A stretch of DNA of 64,000 nt from Akkermansia sp. (lineage in GTDB: Bacteria; Verrucomicrobiota; Verrucomicrobiia; Verrucomicrobiales; Akkermansiaceae): the NCBI GenBank assembly GCA_017555025.1, contig JAFZHC010000009.1, forward strand, positions 124,001 through 188,000, given 5' to 3'. The notes below the pieces were generated by a model. That model saw nothing but the letters and a program-made list of their open reading frames with translations, made no database searches and had not been told where the DNA came from. Positions within the stretch are counted from its first letter, which is position 1; every line of letters starts with the position of its first letter. Shown here in pieces: positions 34,346-42,597 of the stretch. The position numbers and the translations under genes are program-made.

Positions 34346-35299
34346 TCACAGCCGTTCCAGCAGGCGATTGAGAAGAGCTTGTACGACGAGCCCGGTTTCC
34401 TGCAGCGATTTCGGGCAGATGCGCTCCATGTTGTCGCGCTCGGTATGCCACCAGCCTCCCTTGGTAAAGTCGCAGATGAGGTTGAGTGTCTGTACTCCGG
34501 CCTGCTCATAGGGCAGGTGATCATCGAGGTAGCCGCCCGGGTGGCCGGTCCAACGTCGGGGTGAGAGTTTTAACTCTGAAATGATATCTTCGTACAGTAA
34601 CATCATTTCATCGCCGGTATCGAGCATGGGGACGGCTATCGTCTTGTTGCGACCTCCCACCATATCCAGATTTACTTGATAGAGTGGAAGTTCCATGCCG
34701 CGCCTCATCACATCATAGCGCGAGCCGTACAAGCCATCGCTTTCTGACATGTTACGGGCAAAGGATTCTTCTCCGTCAAAGAAAATAAGCTCAATTTTCT
34801 TGGCTTTGTCAGGAGAGGCTGCCAGTATGCGAGCCAGCTCGAGCATGGCTGCTGCGGCGCTGGCTCCGTCATCGGCACCTACAAAGTTGTCGCTGATGCC
34901 GAGCTTTGTGTCAATGTGACAGGTTACAATGATGGGGCGTGTGCCGGTATCATCCGCACCGAAACTTGCATGAAGATTGACCATGCGGGCTCCGTTGGAG
35001 AGGGAGAACGGGCGCCGCATAACCTGCCAACCACACCGGCTGAGTTGCTCGCTGAGGTATGCGAGCTGCTGTTCATACCCTACAGAGCCGGTGGGGCGGG
35101 GACCTATGGCGCAGAGGCGACTGCAATGAACATAGGCGTTTTCTCCCGAATAATCGGGGGTAATTTGTAATTGCGTGGGGTAAGTAGGTGAGGCAACACC
35201 TGGCTGCTGTGCATTATTGTCCCTGCAAGCCGGCAATGCCAAGCTCAGTAGCAAAAGCGGCAGCAGTTGCTTTGCAAGCGTCTGTTTACAGCGGAGCAT
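34346..35299 (-). CDS. Glutaminyl cyclase-like M28-family lipoprotein
   Basis: 317 residues from MLRCKQTLAKQLLPLLLLSLALPAC, a lipoprotein signal (lipobox LPAC). The M28 zinc site follows glutaminyl-peptide cyclotransferase (QPCT) layout: TCHIDTKLG, FVGADDGASAAAAMLELA, LIFFDGEESFARN with SDGLYGSRY, YLDDHLPYEQAGV and WWHTERDNMERI. Such enzymes convert N-terminal glutamine to pyroglutamate on exported proteins. An aminopeptidase role is possible, as the folds are related. The start lies 14 bases inside the end of parB. Confidence 0.8.
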   Translation of the reverse strand: MLRCKQTLAKQLLPLLLLSLALPACRDNNAQQPGVASPTYPTQLQITPDYSGENAYVHCSRLCAIGPRPTGSVGYEQQLAYLSEQLSRCGWQVMRRPFSLSNGARMVNLHASFGADDTGTRPIIVTCHIDTKLGISDNFVGADDGASAAAAMLELARILAASPDKAKKIELIFFDGEESFARNMSESDGLYGSRYDVMRRGMELPLYQVNLDMVGGRNKTIAVPMLDTGDEMMLLYEDIISELKLSPRRWTGHPGGYLDDHLPYEQAGVQTLNLICDFTKGGWWHTERDNMERICPKSLQETGLVVQALLNRLLERL

Positions 35300-36170
35300 T
35301 GACCCCGAAAAGTTGCAGAATGCGTACCAGCTCATCTCGACCGACGTAGGAGATTTCAATCACGCCGTTATTTTTACCCTTCATGGCAATATTGACCTTG
35401 GTGCCGAAATCTTGGGTAAGCTGCTGGCAGACCGATTCGTAGGCCGCTGGAAGAGTTTTGGGTACAATCTGCGGGCGAGATGGGTCAGGATTCAGGATAT
35501 CTTTAACAAGCTGTTCGGTCTGTCGCACGGTGAGCCCCTGTTTGACGACACGTGTGGCGGCTGTTGTCTGCTGGGTCTCATCCTTGAGCTGAAGCAACAC
35601 CTTGGCGTGGCCGACGGAGAGCTCTCCCTTTTCGAGCATGGTACGGCTGGCCGGAGCAAGTTCAAGCAGACGAACCATATTAGCCACAACCGCACGGGAT
35701 TTGCCCACATGCTGAGCAATTACCTCTTGCTTCATGCCAAATCGGGTCTGCAACAGGCGGTACTGCTCAGCTTCCTCAAGGGGGGTAAGGTCCTCTCGTT
35801 GCAGGTTTTCAATGAGAGCCAGCTCGGCAACTTCCCGATCGGTGGCTTCCATGAGAACAACCTTTACCTCGGGCTGGCCAAGACTGCGGATGGCGCGCAG
35901 GCGGCGCTCGCCGGCAATCAGTTCAAACTTGCCGTTAACGCGACGCACCACCAAGGGCTGTACCAATCCTCGCTCGCGGATGGAATCTGCCAGTTCGGAA
36001 ATCTGCTCCTCATGGAAAGTACGACGAGGTTGAAATGGCGAAGGCTGAATCTCATCCACCTTTGCCATAATGACGCGGCTTTCGTCCACCTCGTTTTCTG
36101 CGGCGGCAGCGCGTGCCTCGTTTTTCTTAATCAGGGCACCGAGCCCTTTACCTAAAGCTTGCCGTGACAT
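35286..36170 (-). CDS. parB: Chromosome partitioning protein ParB
   Basis: 294 residues. It has the N-terminal ALGKGLGALI box that contacts ParA, the CTP-binding ParB/Srx region with QPRRTFHEEQISELADSIRERGLVQPL and GERRLRAIRSLG, then the helix-turn-helix GMKQEVIAQHVGKSRAVVANMVRLL near 150-175, and a dimerising C-terminus. ParB loads on parS sites and slides along DNA to organise the origin. parA is not adjacent in the visible neighbourhood, which is unusual, as the two usually form an operon. Confidence 0.93.
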   Translation of the reverse strand: MSRQALGKGLGALIKKNEARAAAAENEVDESRVIMAKVDEIQPSPFQPRRTFHEEQISELADSIRERGLVQPLVVRRVNGKFELIAGERRLRAIRSLGQPEVKVVLMEATDREVAELALIENLQREDLTPLEEAEQYRLLQTRFGMKQEVIAQHVGKSRAVVANMVRLLELAPASRTMLEKGELSVGHAKVLLQLKDETQQTTAATRVVKQGLTVRQTEQLVKDILNPDPSRPQIVPKTLPAAYESVCQQLTQDFGTKVNIAMKGKNNGVIEISYVGRDELVRILQLFGVNAPL

Positions 36171-36182
36171 ATGCGTGCGGCC

Positions 36183-36211
36183 ATTCTACCTTATTCTGCT
36201 GTAAATTGCAA
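36183..36211 (-). promoter_or_regulatory. parB promoter
   Basis: Minus strand TTGCAA (36206-36211), 17 bases, TAGAAT (36183-36188), 12 bases to the ATG. Predicted leader about 5 bases. Confidence 0.7.
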
Positions 36212-36235
36212 TCTCTTTTTATGCCTTTTTCTCAA

Positions 36236-36266
36236 ACAAAAAGCAGCGCTCGCTGAGAGCGTTGCT
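36236..36266 (-). terminator. Terminator after the 444-residue lipoprotein gene
   Basis: On the minus strand AGCAACGCTC (36257-36266) pairs, with one G-T, with GAGCGCTGCT (36242-36251) around a 5-base loop, followed by TTTTTGTTT. Confidence 0.7.
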
Positions 36267-36302
36267 GTTAAGTAAAATGTTGTAACTCAGTCCTTTTGCT
36301 GT

Positions 36303-37637
36303 TTACTTCTTTTTGGCAGTACGGGGAGCAAGGGAAATCTTGAAGGCCTTGTCAGGCTCGTCCTTCCAAGAGATGCAGGTCATGACGCCGCTGAGCTTAC
36401 CCTCGCTATCGAGAGAGAGAATCAGCACGCCGTCCTTTGCGTCGAACACTTCAGCGGTGGGCTGGTCGGGATCATAGAAACCGTCATAGATGGTAACGTC
36501 CACCTTGGATGTGCCATCCTCGTTCTGCGTGAACTCGCAGCGACCGGTAATGTCGAGCTTGGCTTCAGGAAGCTTGGTGTCGTACACAATACCGATGAAC
36601 TGCACAGAGTTCTCAAATTTTTCGGCCTTAGTGACTTCAATGGAAATCTCACCGAAGCGAGTATCGCGAGTCCATTCACCGGAGTATACTTTGCCGGTAG
36701 CGATGGCGGCAGTGCAGTGGTTAATCCACTGTTCTTTAGCGGCAGCGGCTGCGGTGGCTACTTCAGAGGCCTTGCGAGCTTCCTCCTCCATGCGAGCCTT
36801 GTATTCCGTCCAGGTCTTGCGGGCTTCGTCCTCACGCCCCTTGATGTAGGGCTCAGCCGTCTGATTGAAAGCGGCAATCTTCTCACGGATGACGTTCTTG
36901 CGGGACTCCTCAAAATCGGGGGTGAGTTTAGCGGCATCCTGGGGCAGGGTGCTTTCGGGGGATACGCTGTCGGGGGCGGGCAGGCTTTCCGTCTGCAGCT
37001 CCACATTAGAGAGCACCCAGCCACCTTCGGCTTTATCGGCCTGCATGGTGGCGGTAATTTCGTACTGTGTGCCGACCGGGGCTACGACCGTATACACGGC
37101 AGACTCTGCAAGATCGCGCAGCTCATCAGCCATCTGCTGAAGGTTTTCGGGCAGGGGACGAGCGGCGCGGTCAGCATCGGTAATGGTCTCTGTAGGAGCT
37201 CCAATCTGCAGCAGGTAAGCGGAGTTGGGCTGCATGGCTGCGTTGGCACTCTGATTGATGGCCTGACGCTCTACATTGAAAGCTGCGGGTGCGCTCTCTT
37301 TGCGGTAGAGTGCTTCCGTAGTGGTAAGCTTAATTTTGGAAGTCAGCAGCAGAGAGCCGCTCTCCGTGGGGTTGGTTTCGGTGCTGATTTCACCGGCGCT
37401 GAGCCAGGGGTAGGAGACGAGCTGAGGCATAACGGCAGCGCTTACGTCATCAGCCGTAGGCGTAGCAGGTGCCTCGGGCTCGGACGGCTGCTCTGCGGGC
37501 TGAGCCTGTACTGCAGGCGTCTCGCTGTTGTTGTTATTTTTCTTGAACGAGAAGAAATCGGGCAACTTCTCATCACACGACGGTAGCGCTACCACCGCAG
37601 CGGTCACCAGGGCTGTGTAAATCAGACGAGTTTTCAT
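36303..37637 (-). CDS. Lipoprotein of unknown function
   Basis: 444 residues with lipoprotein signal MKTRLIYTALVTAAVVALPSC (lipobox LPSC). An Asn run and a Pro/Ala/Glu linker (to about residue 65) lead to a central domain (65-220), an alpha-helical charged segment (EARKTWTEYKARMEEEARKASEV), and a C-terminal beta-rich domain of about 135 residues that starts at ATGKVYSGEWTRDTRFGEI and ends with SWKDEPDKAFKISLAP. The last domain resembles small beta-barrel modules in other exported proteins, but I cannot name it. It has its own terminator; the promoter is not clear. Confidence 0.65.
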   Translation of the reverse strand: MKTRLIYTALVTAAVVALPSCDEKLPDFFSFKKNNNNSETPAVQAQPAEQPSEPEAPATPTADDVSAAVMPQLVSYPWLSAGEISTETNPTESGSLLLTSKIKLTTTEALYRKESAPAAFNVERQAINQSANAAMQPNSAYLLQIGAPTETITDADRAARPLPENLQQMADELRDLAESAVYTVVAPVGTQYEITATMQADKAEGGWVLSNVELQTESLPAPDSVSPESTLPQDAAKLTPDFEESRKNVIREKIAAFNQTAEPYIKGREDEARKTWTEYKARMEEEARKASEVATAAAAAKEQWINHCTAAIATGKVYSGEWTRDTRFGEISIEVTKAEKFENSVQFIGIVYDTKLPEAKLDITGRCEFTQNEDGTSKVDVTIYDGFYDPDQPTAEVFDAKDGVLILSLDSEGKLSGVMTCISWKDEPDKAFKISLAPRTAKKK

Positions 37638-37739
37638 AACACTTTACATGTGCGCCGGGGCTATACCACTAAGCCACAGCTGCGCGATATTTTGCACTAT
37701 ATGTATGCGTTTGTCAAGCTTTCACCTGCAGAGCCGGTA

Positions 37740-38672
37740 TTATTTGTCAGCTTTTTCTGATGAATCTGTTTTTTTTGCGGCTGTAGTCTGTCGGTTACCG
37801 AAAAAGCCCCACTCCGCCACGCTGGGGAAATTCGGCATGTTTACCGTGCTGAAGCGGGCTCGGAGGAGGAACCAGAGCTTGCGGAAATTATTCACACTAT
37901 ATCGACGCTCAAATACTCGGTATTCATCCGTCTGCATTTTCTCGAGAATCGTGTGATAAATCAGGCTCATGGCCTGAGCCGGAATAAGGGCATTGCGGTC
38001 TTCCACCGAGAGCTTTTGGTACAGTTCATCGGCCTCGCAGAAGAATTTTTCAGCCAGAGCGGCTTCGTAAGCAAGCAACTGACGCATGCGGTAGTTGTAG
38101 CGTTGCTCTCGGACATCATCGCGTGTCACCCCGAAAAGCTTCATGTCTTCAGCCGGCAGGTAGAAACGACCGTATTTGCGGCAATCTTCTGCCACATCGC
38201 GCAGAATATTGACCAGTTGCAAGGCATAGCCCAGAGCGATGGCATAGTCCTTGGCCGCAGCAGAGGCGCCCATTACGGTGGCGCTGGTTATACCCACGCA
38301 GCTGGCGACTTTGTAGGAGTAGGCAAGGAGGTCTTCGCGCGTGGTCGGTTGCTGCGGATTGATATCGCTGCGGCAGCCTGCAATGAGCTCCATCATCGGT
38401 GCCGTATCGAGATTGAGATCGGTGACGAGTTTCTGTACTTCGTCCTCAATGCCGGGTGTAGCTTCGCAGCGCAGGTTGATGATATCCTCCCAGCGGTCGA
38501 GCGCTGCATGGCGTGCTTCTTCCGTCATTCCCGGTTCGTCGACGATATCATCGACAATGCGGCAGAATGCGTAGAATTGAGCCATGTGGATGCGCTCTTC
38601 TTCAGGGAGATCCATGAGGGTGAATGCCAGATTGGACTTGGCATTGCGTGTGATGGTGTCTGATTCAGACAT
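37740..38672 (-). CDS. Squalene/phytoene synthase-family protein
   Basis: 310 residues. Trans-isoprenyl synthase head-to-head type with both Asp-rich motifs: FCRIVDDIVDEPG near residue 40 and QLVNILRDVAEDCRKYGRFYLP near 155-175. Such enzymes join two farnesyl or geranylgeranyl diphosphates to presqualene/squalene or phytoene; HpnC/HpnD are close relatives. Product and partner enzymes cannot be read, and no desaturase or cyclase is adjacent. It follows lepB by 20 bases and probably shares its transcript. Confidence 0.82.
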   Translation of the reverse strand: MSESDTITRNAKSNLAFTLMDLPEEERIHMAQFYAFCRIVDDIVDEPGMTEEARHAALDRWEDIINLRCEATPGIEDEVQKLVTDLNLDTAPMMELIAGCRSDINPQQPTTREDLLAYSYKVASCVGITSATVMGASAAAKDYAIALGYALQLVNILRDVAEDCRKYGRFYLPAEDMKLFGVTRDDVREQRYNYRMRQLLAYEAALAEKFFCEADELYQKLSVEDRNALIPAQAMSLIYHTILEKMQTDEYRVFERRYSVNNFRKLWFLLRARFSTVNMPNFPSVAEWGFFGNRQTTAAKKTDSSEKADK

Positions 38673-38692
38673 GGTAGGTGTAAGGTTTAATA

Positions 38693-39913
38693 TCAGTCAA
38701 TGTTACCCCAATGAGTCGAGAATGGCCAGAGGGTAAGGAATGCAGGGCCGAGCACATTGAACTGATGCACCGGTCCCCAGTAACGTGAATCCTTGGAGTT
38801 AATCGTGTTGTCGCCCAGTGCCAGGTATTCGCTTTCATTGGGCTCATCTGCATTGTGCCGAAGGGTAACGGGAATGCCCTCTTTCATATATGCCTGATAG
38901 TAGATGGAGGAATCTCGCAGGCGGTTGATGGCATTATATCCGGTGGTGTTGTAGGGAGCTGCGCAAGCACCCACTCGGGTGATGGTTGCTTCTGTTGCAG
39001 GGGCTCCGTTGACGGTGAGATGCGGCGTGGTAATACCGATGGTGTCGCCGGGCAGGCCGCAAAGGCGCTTAATATAATGGCTGGCCTTGCTCTGGTCGGG
39101 CATGGCAGCGGGGATGTCGGTGTTGATGCCGCGAGTGTCGAACACGAAAGTTTCGCCTCGCTCCGGTCGACGGAAGTGGTAGGCCATACGGTTAACCACC
39201 ACCATATCGCCTGCATCGAAGCGAGCATTAATAACGGTCTCGCCGGGCATGAGACGTCGCCCGAGTTTGCCTTGTTGCATCAGGTATTCAGCAACGGCTC
39301 CGCTGGCGCAGGGGACGGTCTCTTGACTGCCGTCATCAAAGAAGATACGGGTGCGGGTGAAGAGCAGCAGATAGCGCTCCGTCTTCAGGTTAATAATCTG
39401 CTTGGCATTGTTGGCAACAATGTTGCTGTAGCTGCTGCCGAGGGTGATAGCCTGCCAGAGCCGAACCGGTGCAGAGGGGATTTCCTCCTTTTCATCAAGA
39501 GCCTTAATCGTGATGCCGTTCAGCGTTGGCTGCATGGAGCCGGTGGGAATGCGGAACGGTTGGGCATAGTAGGTGCGAATACCCAGAAAGATGACCATGA
39601 TGACGAAGAATGACTCCACCATCTCAACAACGGCGCTGCGCTTAAAGTTGCGCAACCCTTCGCCCAGACTTTTTACTTCTTCGGTATATTTCTTAACTTC
39701 CTCTCCATTCCAATAGAGCAGGGCATTATTGAGGTTTGCTCGGAGGGTGAGAATTTGCTCTTTTCTTTCCTCCGGTATGTGCGGGCGATTGTAGTTATAG
39801 TAACGGTTAAGGGCATTGCGGGCATCACAGCCCTGCTTTCGCCAGCCGGGGGTAAACCAGGCAAGCAAGCAGTCCATTATCCAGTTCAGGCTCTTGAGAA
39901 CGTAGCGCATCAT
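38693..39913 (-). CDS. lepB: Signal peptidase I
   Basis: 406 residues from the first ATG of an ATGATG pair. The catalytic Ser 126 is in RIPTGSMQPTL, the general-base Lys in SHYIKRLCGLPGDTIG near 280, and the late box E motif GDNTINSKDSRYWG near 366. One transmembrane helix (FFVIMVIFLGI) precedes the serine. About 100 residues with charged helices lie before that helix, far more than in Bacillus or E. coli enzymes, and extra residues are also inserted between the serine and lysine. It cleaves signal peptides at the outer face of the inner membrane. Confidence 0.92.
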   Translation of the reverse strand: MMRYVLKSLNWIMDCLLAWFTPGWRKQGCDARNALNRYYNYNRPHIPEERKEQILTLRANLNNALLYWNGEEVKKYTEEVKSLGEGLRNFKRSAVVEMVESFFVIMVIFLGIRTYYAQPFRIPTGSMQPTLNGITIKALDEKEEIPSAPVRLWQAITLGSSYSNIVANNAKQIINLKTERYLLLFTRTRIFFDDGSQETVPCASGAVAEYLMQQGKLGRRLMPGETVINARFDAGDMVVVNRMAYHFRRPERGETFVFDTRGINTDIPAAMPDQSKASHYIKRLCGLPGDTIGITTPHLTVNGAPATEATITRVGACAAPYNTTGYNAINRLRDSSIYYQAYMKEGIPVTLRHNADEPNESEYLALGDNTINSKDSRYWGPVHQFNVLGPAFLTLWPFSTHWGNID

Positions 39914-39920
39914 ATTTACC

Positions 39921-39954
39921 CCACCATTGTACACCGATGGTGGAGAAAGAAAAG
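39921..39954 (-). promoter_or_regulatory. lepB promoter with overlapping inverted repeat
   Basis: CCACCAT (39921-39927) and ATGGTGG (39937-39943) form a 7-base inverted repeat with a 9-base spacer. It overlaps the minus-strand -10 box TACAAT (39926-39931), which is 12 bases before the ATG. The -35 box is weak (CTTTTC at 39949-39954). A bound dimer could block the promoter. Confidence 0.45.
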
Positions 39955-39978
39955 CCCAAAATCCGCCATCTGCGAGAT

Positions 39979-40905
39979 TTAGCGGTGCTCACACAGGGCA
40001 AGCTCTGCTTTTTTGTCTGTTTCGGGCTTTTCTTCGTGGCTGAACTCAAGGCCGGTGAAAATCATTATCATCATTACCACAGCTGCAATGATTCGGTAGG
40101 TGCCGAAAATGGAGAGGCTGTGGCGGTTCAGGTAGCCGACCATCCATTTTACGGCGATGACGGCGCTCAGCCAGGCTGTGGCTGTGCCGACGATGAGCGG
40201 CCACCAGCCAATCTGTGCTACCATTTCTTTGCCGTAGAGCAGGGCATCGTGTACCGTTGCGGCGCCCAGCGTGATGAGGCCGAGAAGGAAGCTGAACTCG
40301 ACAGCTGCTGCAACACTCAGCCCGGTGAAGATGCCGCCAAGCATGGTCATAAGGCTGCGGCTGGTGCCGGGGCACATGGCTATGCTTTGCATGAAGCCGA
40401 TTTTTAAAGCGTCTTTCCAGGTGAGTTCTTCCAGTTCGCGGCCTCCGAATCCCTTGCCGCTCTTTTTGCGGTAGCGTACGAATACGAGAATCACGATGCC
40501 GCCAAGCAGCCATGTGACGGCTACTGTCGGGGCGTTGAAGAGGTAGCTCTTGATGGTATCGTTAAAAAGTATACCCAATACCATAGCGGGCAGAAAAGCT
40601 ACTACCATGTTGACCGCCAGCCGCGCTCCGGTCGGGTAGCGCTCTTCCATGGGGAGGTCGGAACGTCGCAGATTGAGAAGAGCCTGTAGGGTGCCTTGAA
40701 TCATGCTCTTTACGCGCTTGTAGTAAAGGCCGAGTACAGCGATGATGGCACCGCTCTGTATGCAGATGTGGAAAGCTTTCAGGGCGTCTGAGTCTGCCAT
40801 GCCGAGAAGATATTGGGTAATGATAAGGTGCCCCGTGGAGCTCACGGGCAGGTACTCTGTTAGACCTTCAACGATGCCGAGAATGATAGACTCACAAATT
40901 GTCAT
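39979..40905 (-). CDS. uppP: Undecaprenyl-diphosphatase
   Basis: 308 residues, multi-pass. Both family motifs are present: GIVEGLTEYLPVSSTGHLI (residues 9-27) and MCPGTSRSLMTMLGGIF near 180. It removes a phosphate from undecaprenyl diphosphate so the carrier lipid can be reused for wall and polysaccharide synthesis. A charged 25-residue tail (SHEEKPETDKKAE) extends past the last helix. It stands before lepB on the same strand, but lepB has its own promoter. Confidence 0.94.
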   Translation of the reverse strand: MTICESIILGIVEGLTEYLPVSSTGHLIITQYLLGMADSDALKAFHICIQSGAIIAVLGLYYKRVKSMIQGTLQALLNLRRSDLPMEERYPTGARLAVNMVVAFLPAMVLGILFNDTIKSYLFNAPTVAVTWLLGGIVILVFVRYRKKSGKGFGGRELEELTWKDALKIGFMQSIAMCPGTSRSLMTMLGGIFTGLSVAAAVEFSFLLGLITLGAATVHDALLYGKEMVAQIGWWPLIVGTATAWLSAVIAVKWMVGYLNRHSLSIFGTYRIIAAVVMMIMIFTGLEFSHEEKPETDKKAELALCEHR

Positions 40906-40913
40906 GCGCGATT

Positions 40914-40942
40914 TCTGTACCTTATTTTATAGTAAAGGTCAA
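40914..40942 (-). promoter_or_regulatory. uppP promoter, leaderless type
   Basis: Minus strand TTGACC (40937-40942), 17 bases, TACAGA (40914-40919), 8 bases to the ATG at 40905. Confidence 0.6.
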
Positions 40943-40992
40943 TCATAAAACGGAAAAAAGCGTGTCTTTCGCGCCGAAAATCAAAAAAAGGG

Positions 40993-41025
40993 TTGAAGAC
41001 GGGCGTAAAATCTGCTATGTATAGT
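40993..41025 (+). promoter_or_regulatory. Promoter of the pseudopilin operon
   Basis: TTGAAG (40993-40998), 17 bases, TATGTA (41016-41021), with a second -10-like TATAGT overlapping at 41020-41025. The ATG at 41061 is about 35 bases on. Confidence 0.45.
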
Positions 41026-41060
41026 GACGTATTTTAGCGCACGGTAAATTTCGCGATTAT

Positions 41061-41813
41061 ATGAAAACGTTCTGCAACAAGCATCACAGAGGCTTTACTC
41101 TGGTGGAGTTGATGGTCGTAATGGCCATTATTGGTGTAATGATGACATTGGCCGCTAGTGTGTTGCGAGATTCTGGTAAGGGGCGCGGGTTGGAGTCCGG
41201 TGTCGATATGCTTGAGAGTATGGTGCGCGAGGCTCGCGCAACTGCTCAGGGTAATGACTGTTATACGCGTCTGATTATTGCCAAGGATGAGAAGAACCTC
41301 AGTCAGGATTCTCGTCACCTTCGTTACATGACCGTGCAGATGAAAAAAAAGAACGAGAACACCCGCGGGACTTATGATGGTACCGACGTGGCCGGTGAGG
41401 GTACTTGGGTTTCCACTTCTGCCGGCGTTACCTTGCCTCCCGGTGTGTATTTCAGCCCGACTTACAGTACCACGGTTAAGTGGATGGATAATGCCGGCGG
41501 CGACATGCTTGGGCAAGAGGTGACCCGCCTTGCCGGTAAGGGACAGACGGCTGTGTATTATATTGAGTTTGATGAGAAGGGGCGCTACGTTACCCCGCAG
41601 TCTGACCCCTTGAATACCACACCCGGTCAGCGTCTGGTGGTTATCAGCGGGCGTCGTGCCAAGGCCGGTAATCGTTCCAAGGATGGTGTGCTGCCCAGCG
41701 ATTTTGACTCTCAGCGTCGCCCTGCTGCGGCCAAGGGCATTGTTATCTGGCCCACCGGCGACATCAGCCAGTTGCGCACAACTCGCCAAGTATACGGTGA
41801 AGAGGAAATTTAA
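41061..41813 (+). CDS. Pseudopilin, GspH-like
   Basis: 250 residues. A short basic leader MKTFCNKHHRG is cut by prepilin peptidase before FTLVELMVVMAIIGVM, the class III/type IV pilin signature with Glu at +5. The globular part contains a long beta-rich domain and ends GIVIWPTGDISQLRTTRQ, like the GspH/FimT C-terminal segment. It would be inserted in the inner membrane and assembled with the next two proteins. No secretion ATPase, platform protein or prepilin peptidase is in the window. Confidence 0.8.
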   Translation: MKTFCNKHHRGFTLVELMVVMAIIGVMMTLAASVLRDSGKGRGLESGVDMLESMVREARATAQGNDCYTRLIIAKDEKNLSQDSRHLRYMTVQMKKKNENTRGTYDGTDVAGEGTWVSTSAGVTLPPGVYFSPTYSTTVKWMDNAGGDMLGQEVTRLAGKGQTAVYYIEFDEKGRYVTPQSDPLNTTPGQRLVVISGRRAKAGNRSKDGVLPSDFDSQRRPAAAKGIVIWPTGDISQLRTTRQVYGEEEI

Positions 41814-41828
41814 CTTACTGACCTTAAT

Positions 41829-42575
41829 ATGAAGAAGATTAACTCGAACCGCCACGGCGGTTTCACGTTGATGGAAACCTTGCTGGCGGTGGCGTTGGTG
41901 GGTGTGTTGGTGTCTATATTCCTTACTGTTTTTGTTCCTGCTCGTGGGCTTGTGCAGCAGGCTCTCACTAAGCAGGAGGCTGAGCGTATTACCAGCATTC
42001 TGCGTGCCGAGATGGGCACGATACGCCCCAATGAACGTGCCGGTGCTCAGGATAAGAAGTCCTCGGATGGTAAGTACCTGACCGCTTTTGATAAGGGCTT
42101 TTACTGGATTCAGAAGAGCAAGCGCCCCTCCACCTCTATTGTCATCTTCTCCTACCGTGCCGATACCTCGAAGCAGCCCCGCCCTGATGGTACTTTCCCG
42201 GCGGTGCCTGCGGGCAAGGCCGTTCCCGGCAAAAATTCTCAGCTGGTATCCATTGCCTGTCCGATGGATGACCGTCTGCATAAAAATGATATTAAGGACG
42301 CCGTCGGCCCTGTATTCATTGTAAAGATGTCTCAGCTTGTGCGTAAGAACAACGGAGAGTATATGGTTTCAGCTAATCCCGGTGTTATCAGCGAGAGCAA
42401 TAATCCCGAGTCCTACTACTGCCAGCCGGACTCAGAAAATCTGTGGGGTGGTGCAGTTTTCTATCGTGCTGATTTCTACCTGATGTCGCCGCCTGTTCCT
42501 GCCCGTTATCGCGACCGTAACTGGAAGCGCATGGGGCGCCCCCTGTTCTCTGCCAATATGTCGTTCCACCGTTGA
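41829..42575 (+). CDS. Pseudopilin
   Basis: 248 residues with type IV prepilin start MKKINSNRHGG followed by FTLMETLLAVALVGVLVS. Here the +5 Glu is preserved (FTLME). The periplasmic domain has no named match; it contains KSSDGKYLTAFDKGFYWIQ and a Tyr-rich C-terminal part. It starts 15 bases after the GspH-like gene and is followed 22 bases later by another pseudopilin, so the three form an operon. The arrangement resembles cassettes of prepilin-like proteins known from Verrucomicrobia. Confidence 0.75.
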   Translation: MKKINSNRHGGFTLMETLLAVALVGVLVSIFLTVFVPARGLVQQALTKQEAERITSILRAEMGTIRPNERAGAQDKKSSDGKYLTAFDKGFYWIQKSKRPSTSIVIFSYRADTSKQPRPDGTFPAVPAGKAVPGKNSQLVSIACPMDDRLHKNDIKDAVGPVFIVKMSQLVRKNNGEYMVSANPGVISESNNPESYYCQPDSENLWGGAVFYRADFYLMSPPVPARYRDRNWKRMGRPLFSANMSFHR

Positions 42576-42597
42576 TTTTTAAACTTTTTTCTGACTC

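Noticed and set aside
37657..37676. tRNA-like D-arm (minus strand GGCT, loop TAGTGGTAT, AGCC) upstream of the lipoprotein gene
   Set aside because: No acceptor stem, anticodon arm or T-arm can be formed around it, so it is not a tRNA or a tRNA remnant I can support.
41034..42281. 415-residue open frame on the minus strand across two pseudopilin genes
   Set aside because: It crosses two genes with prepilin signatures and has no motif of its own.
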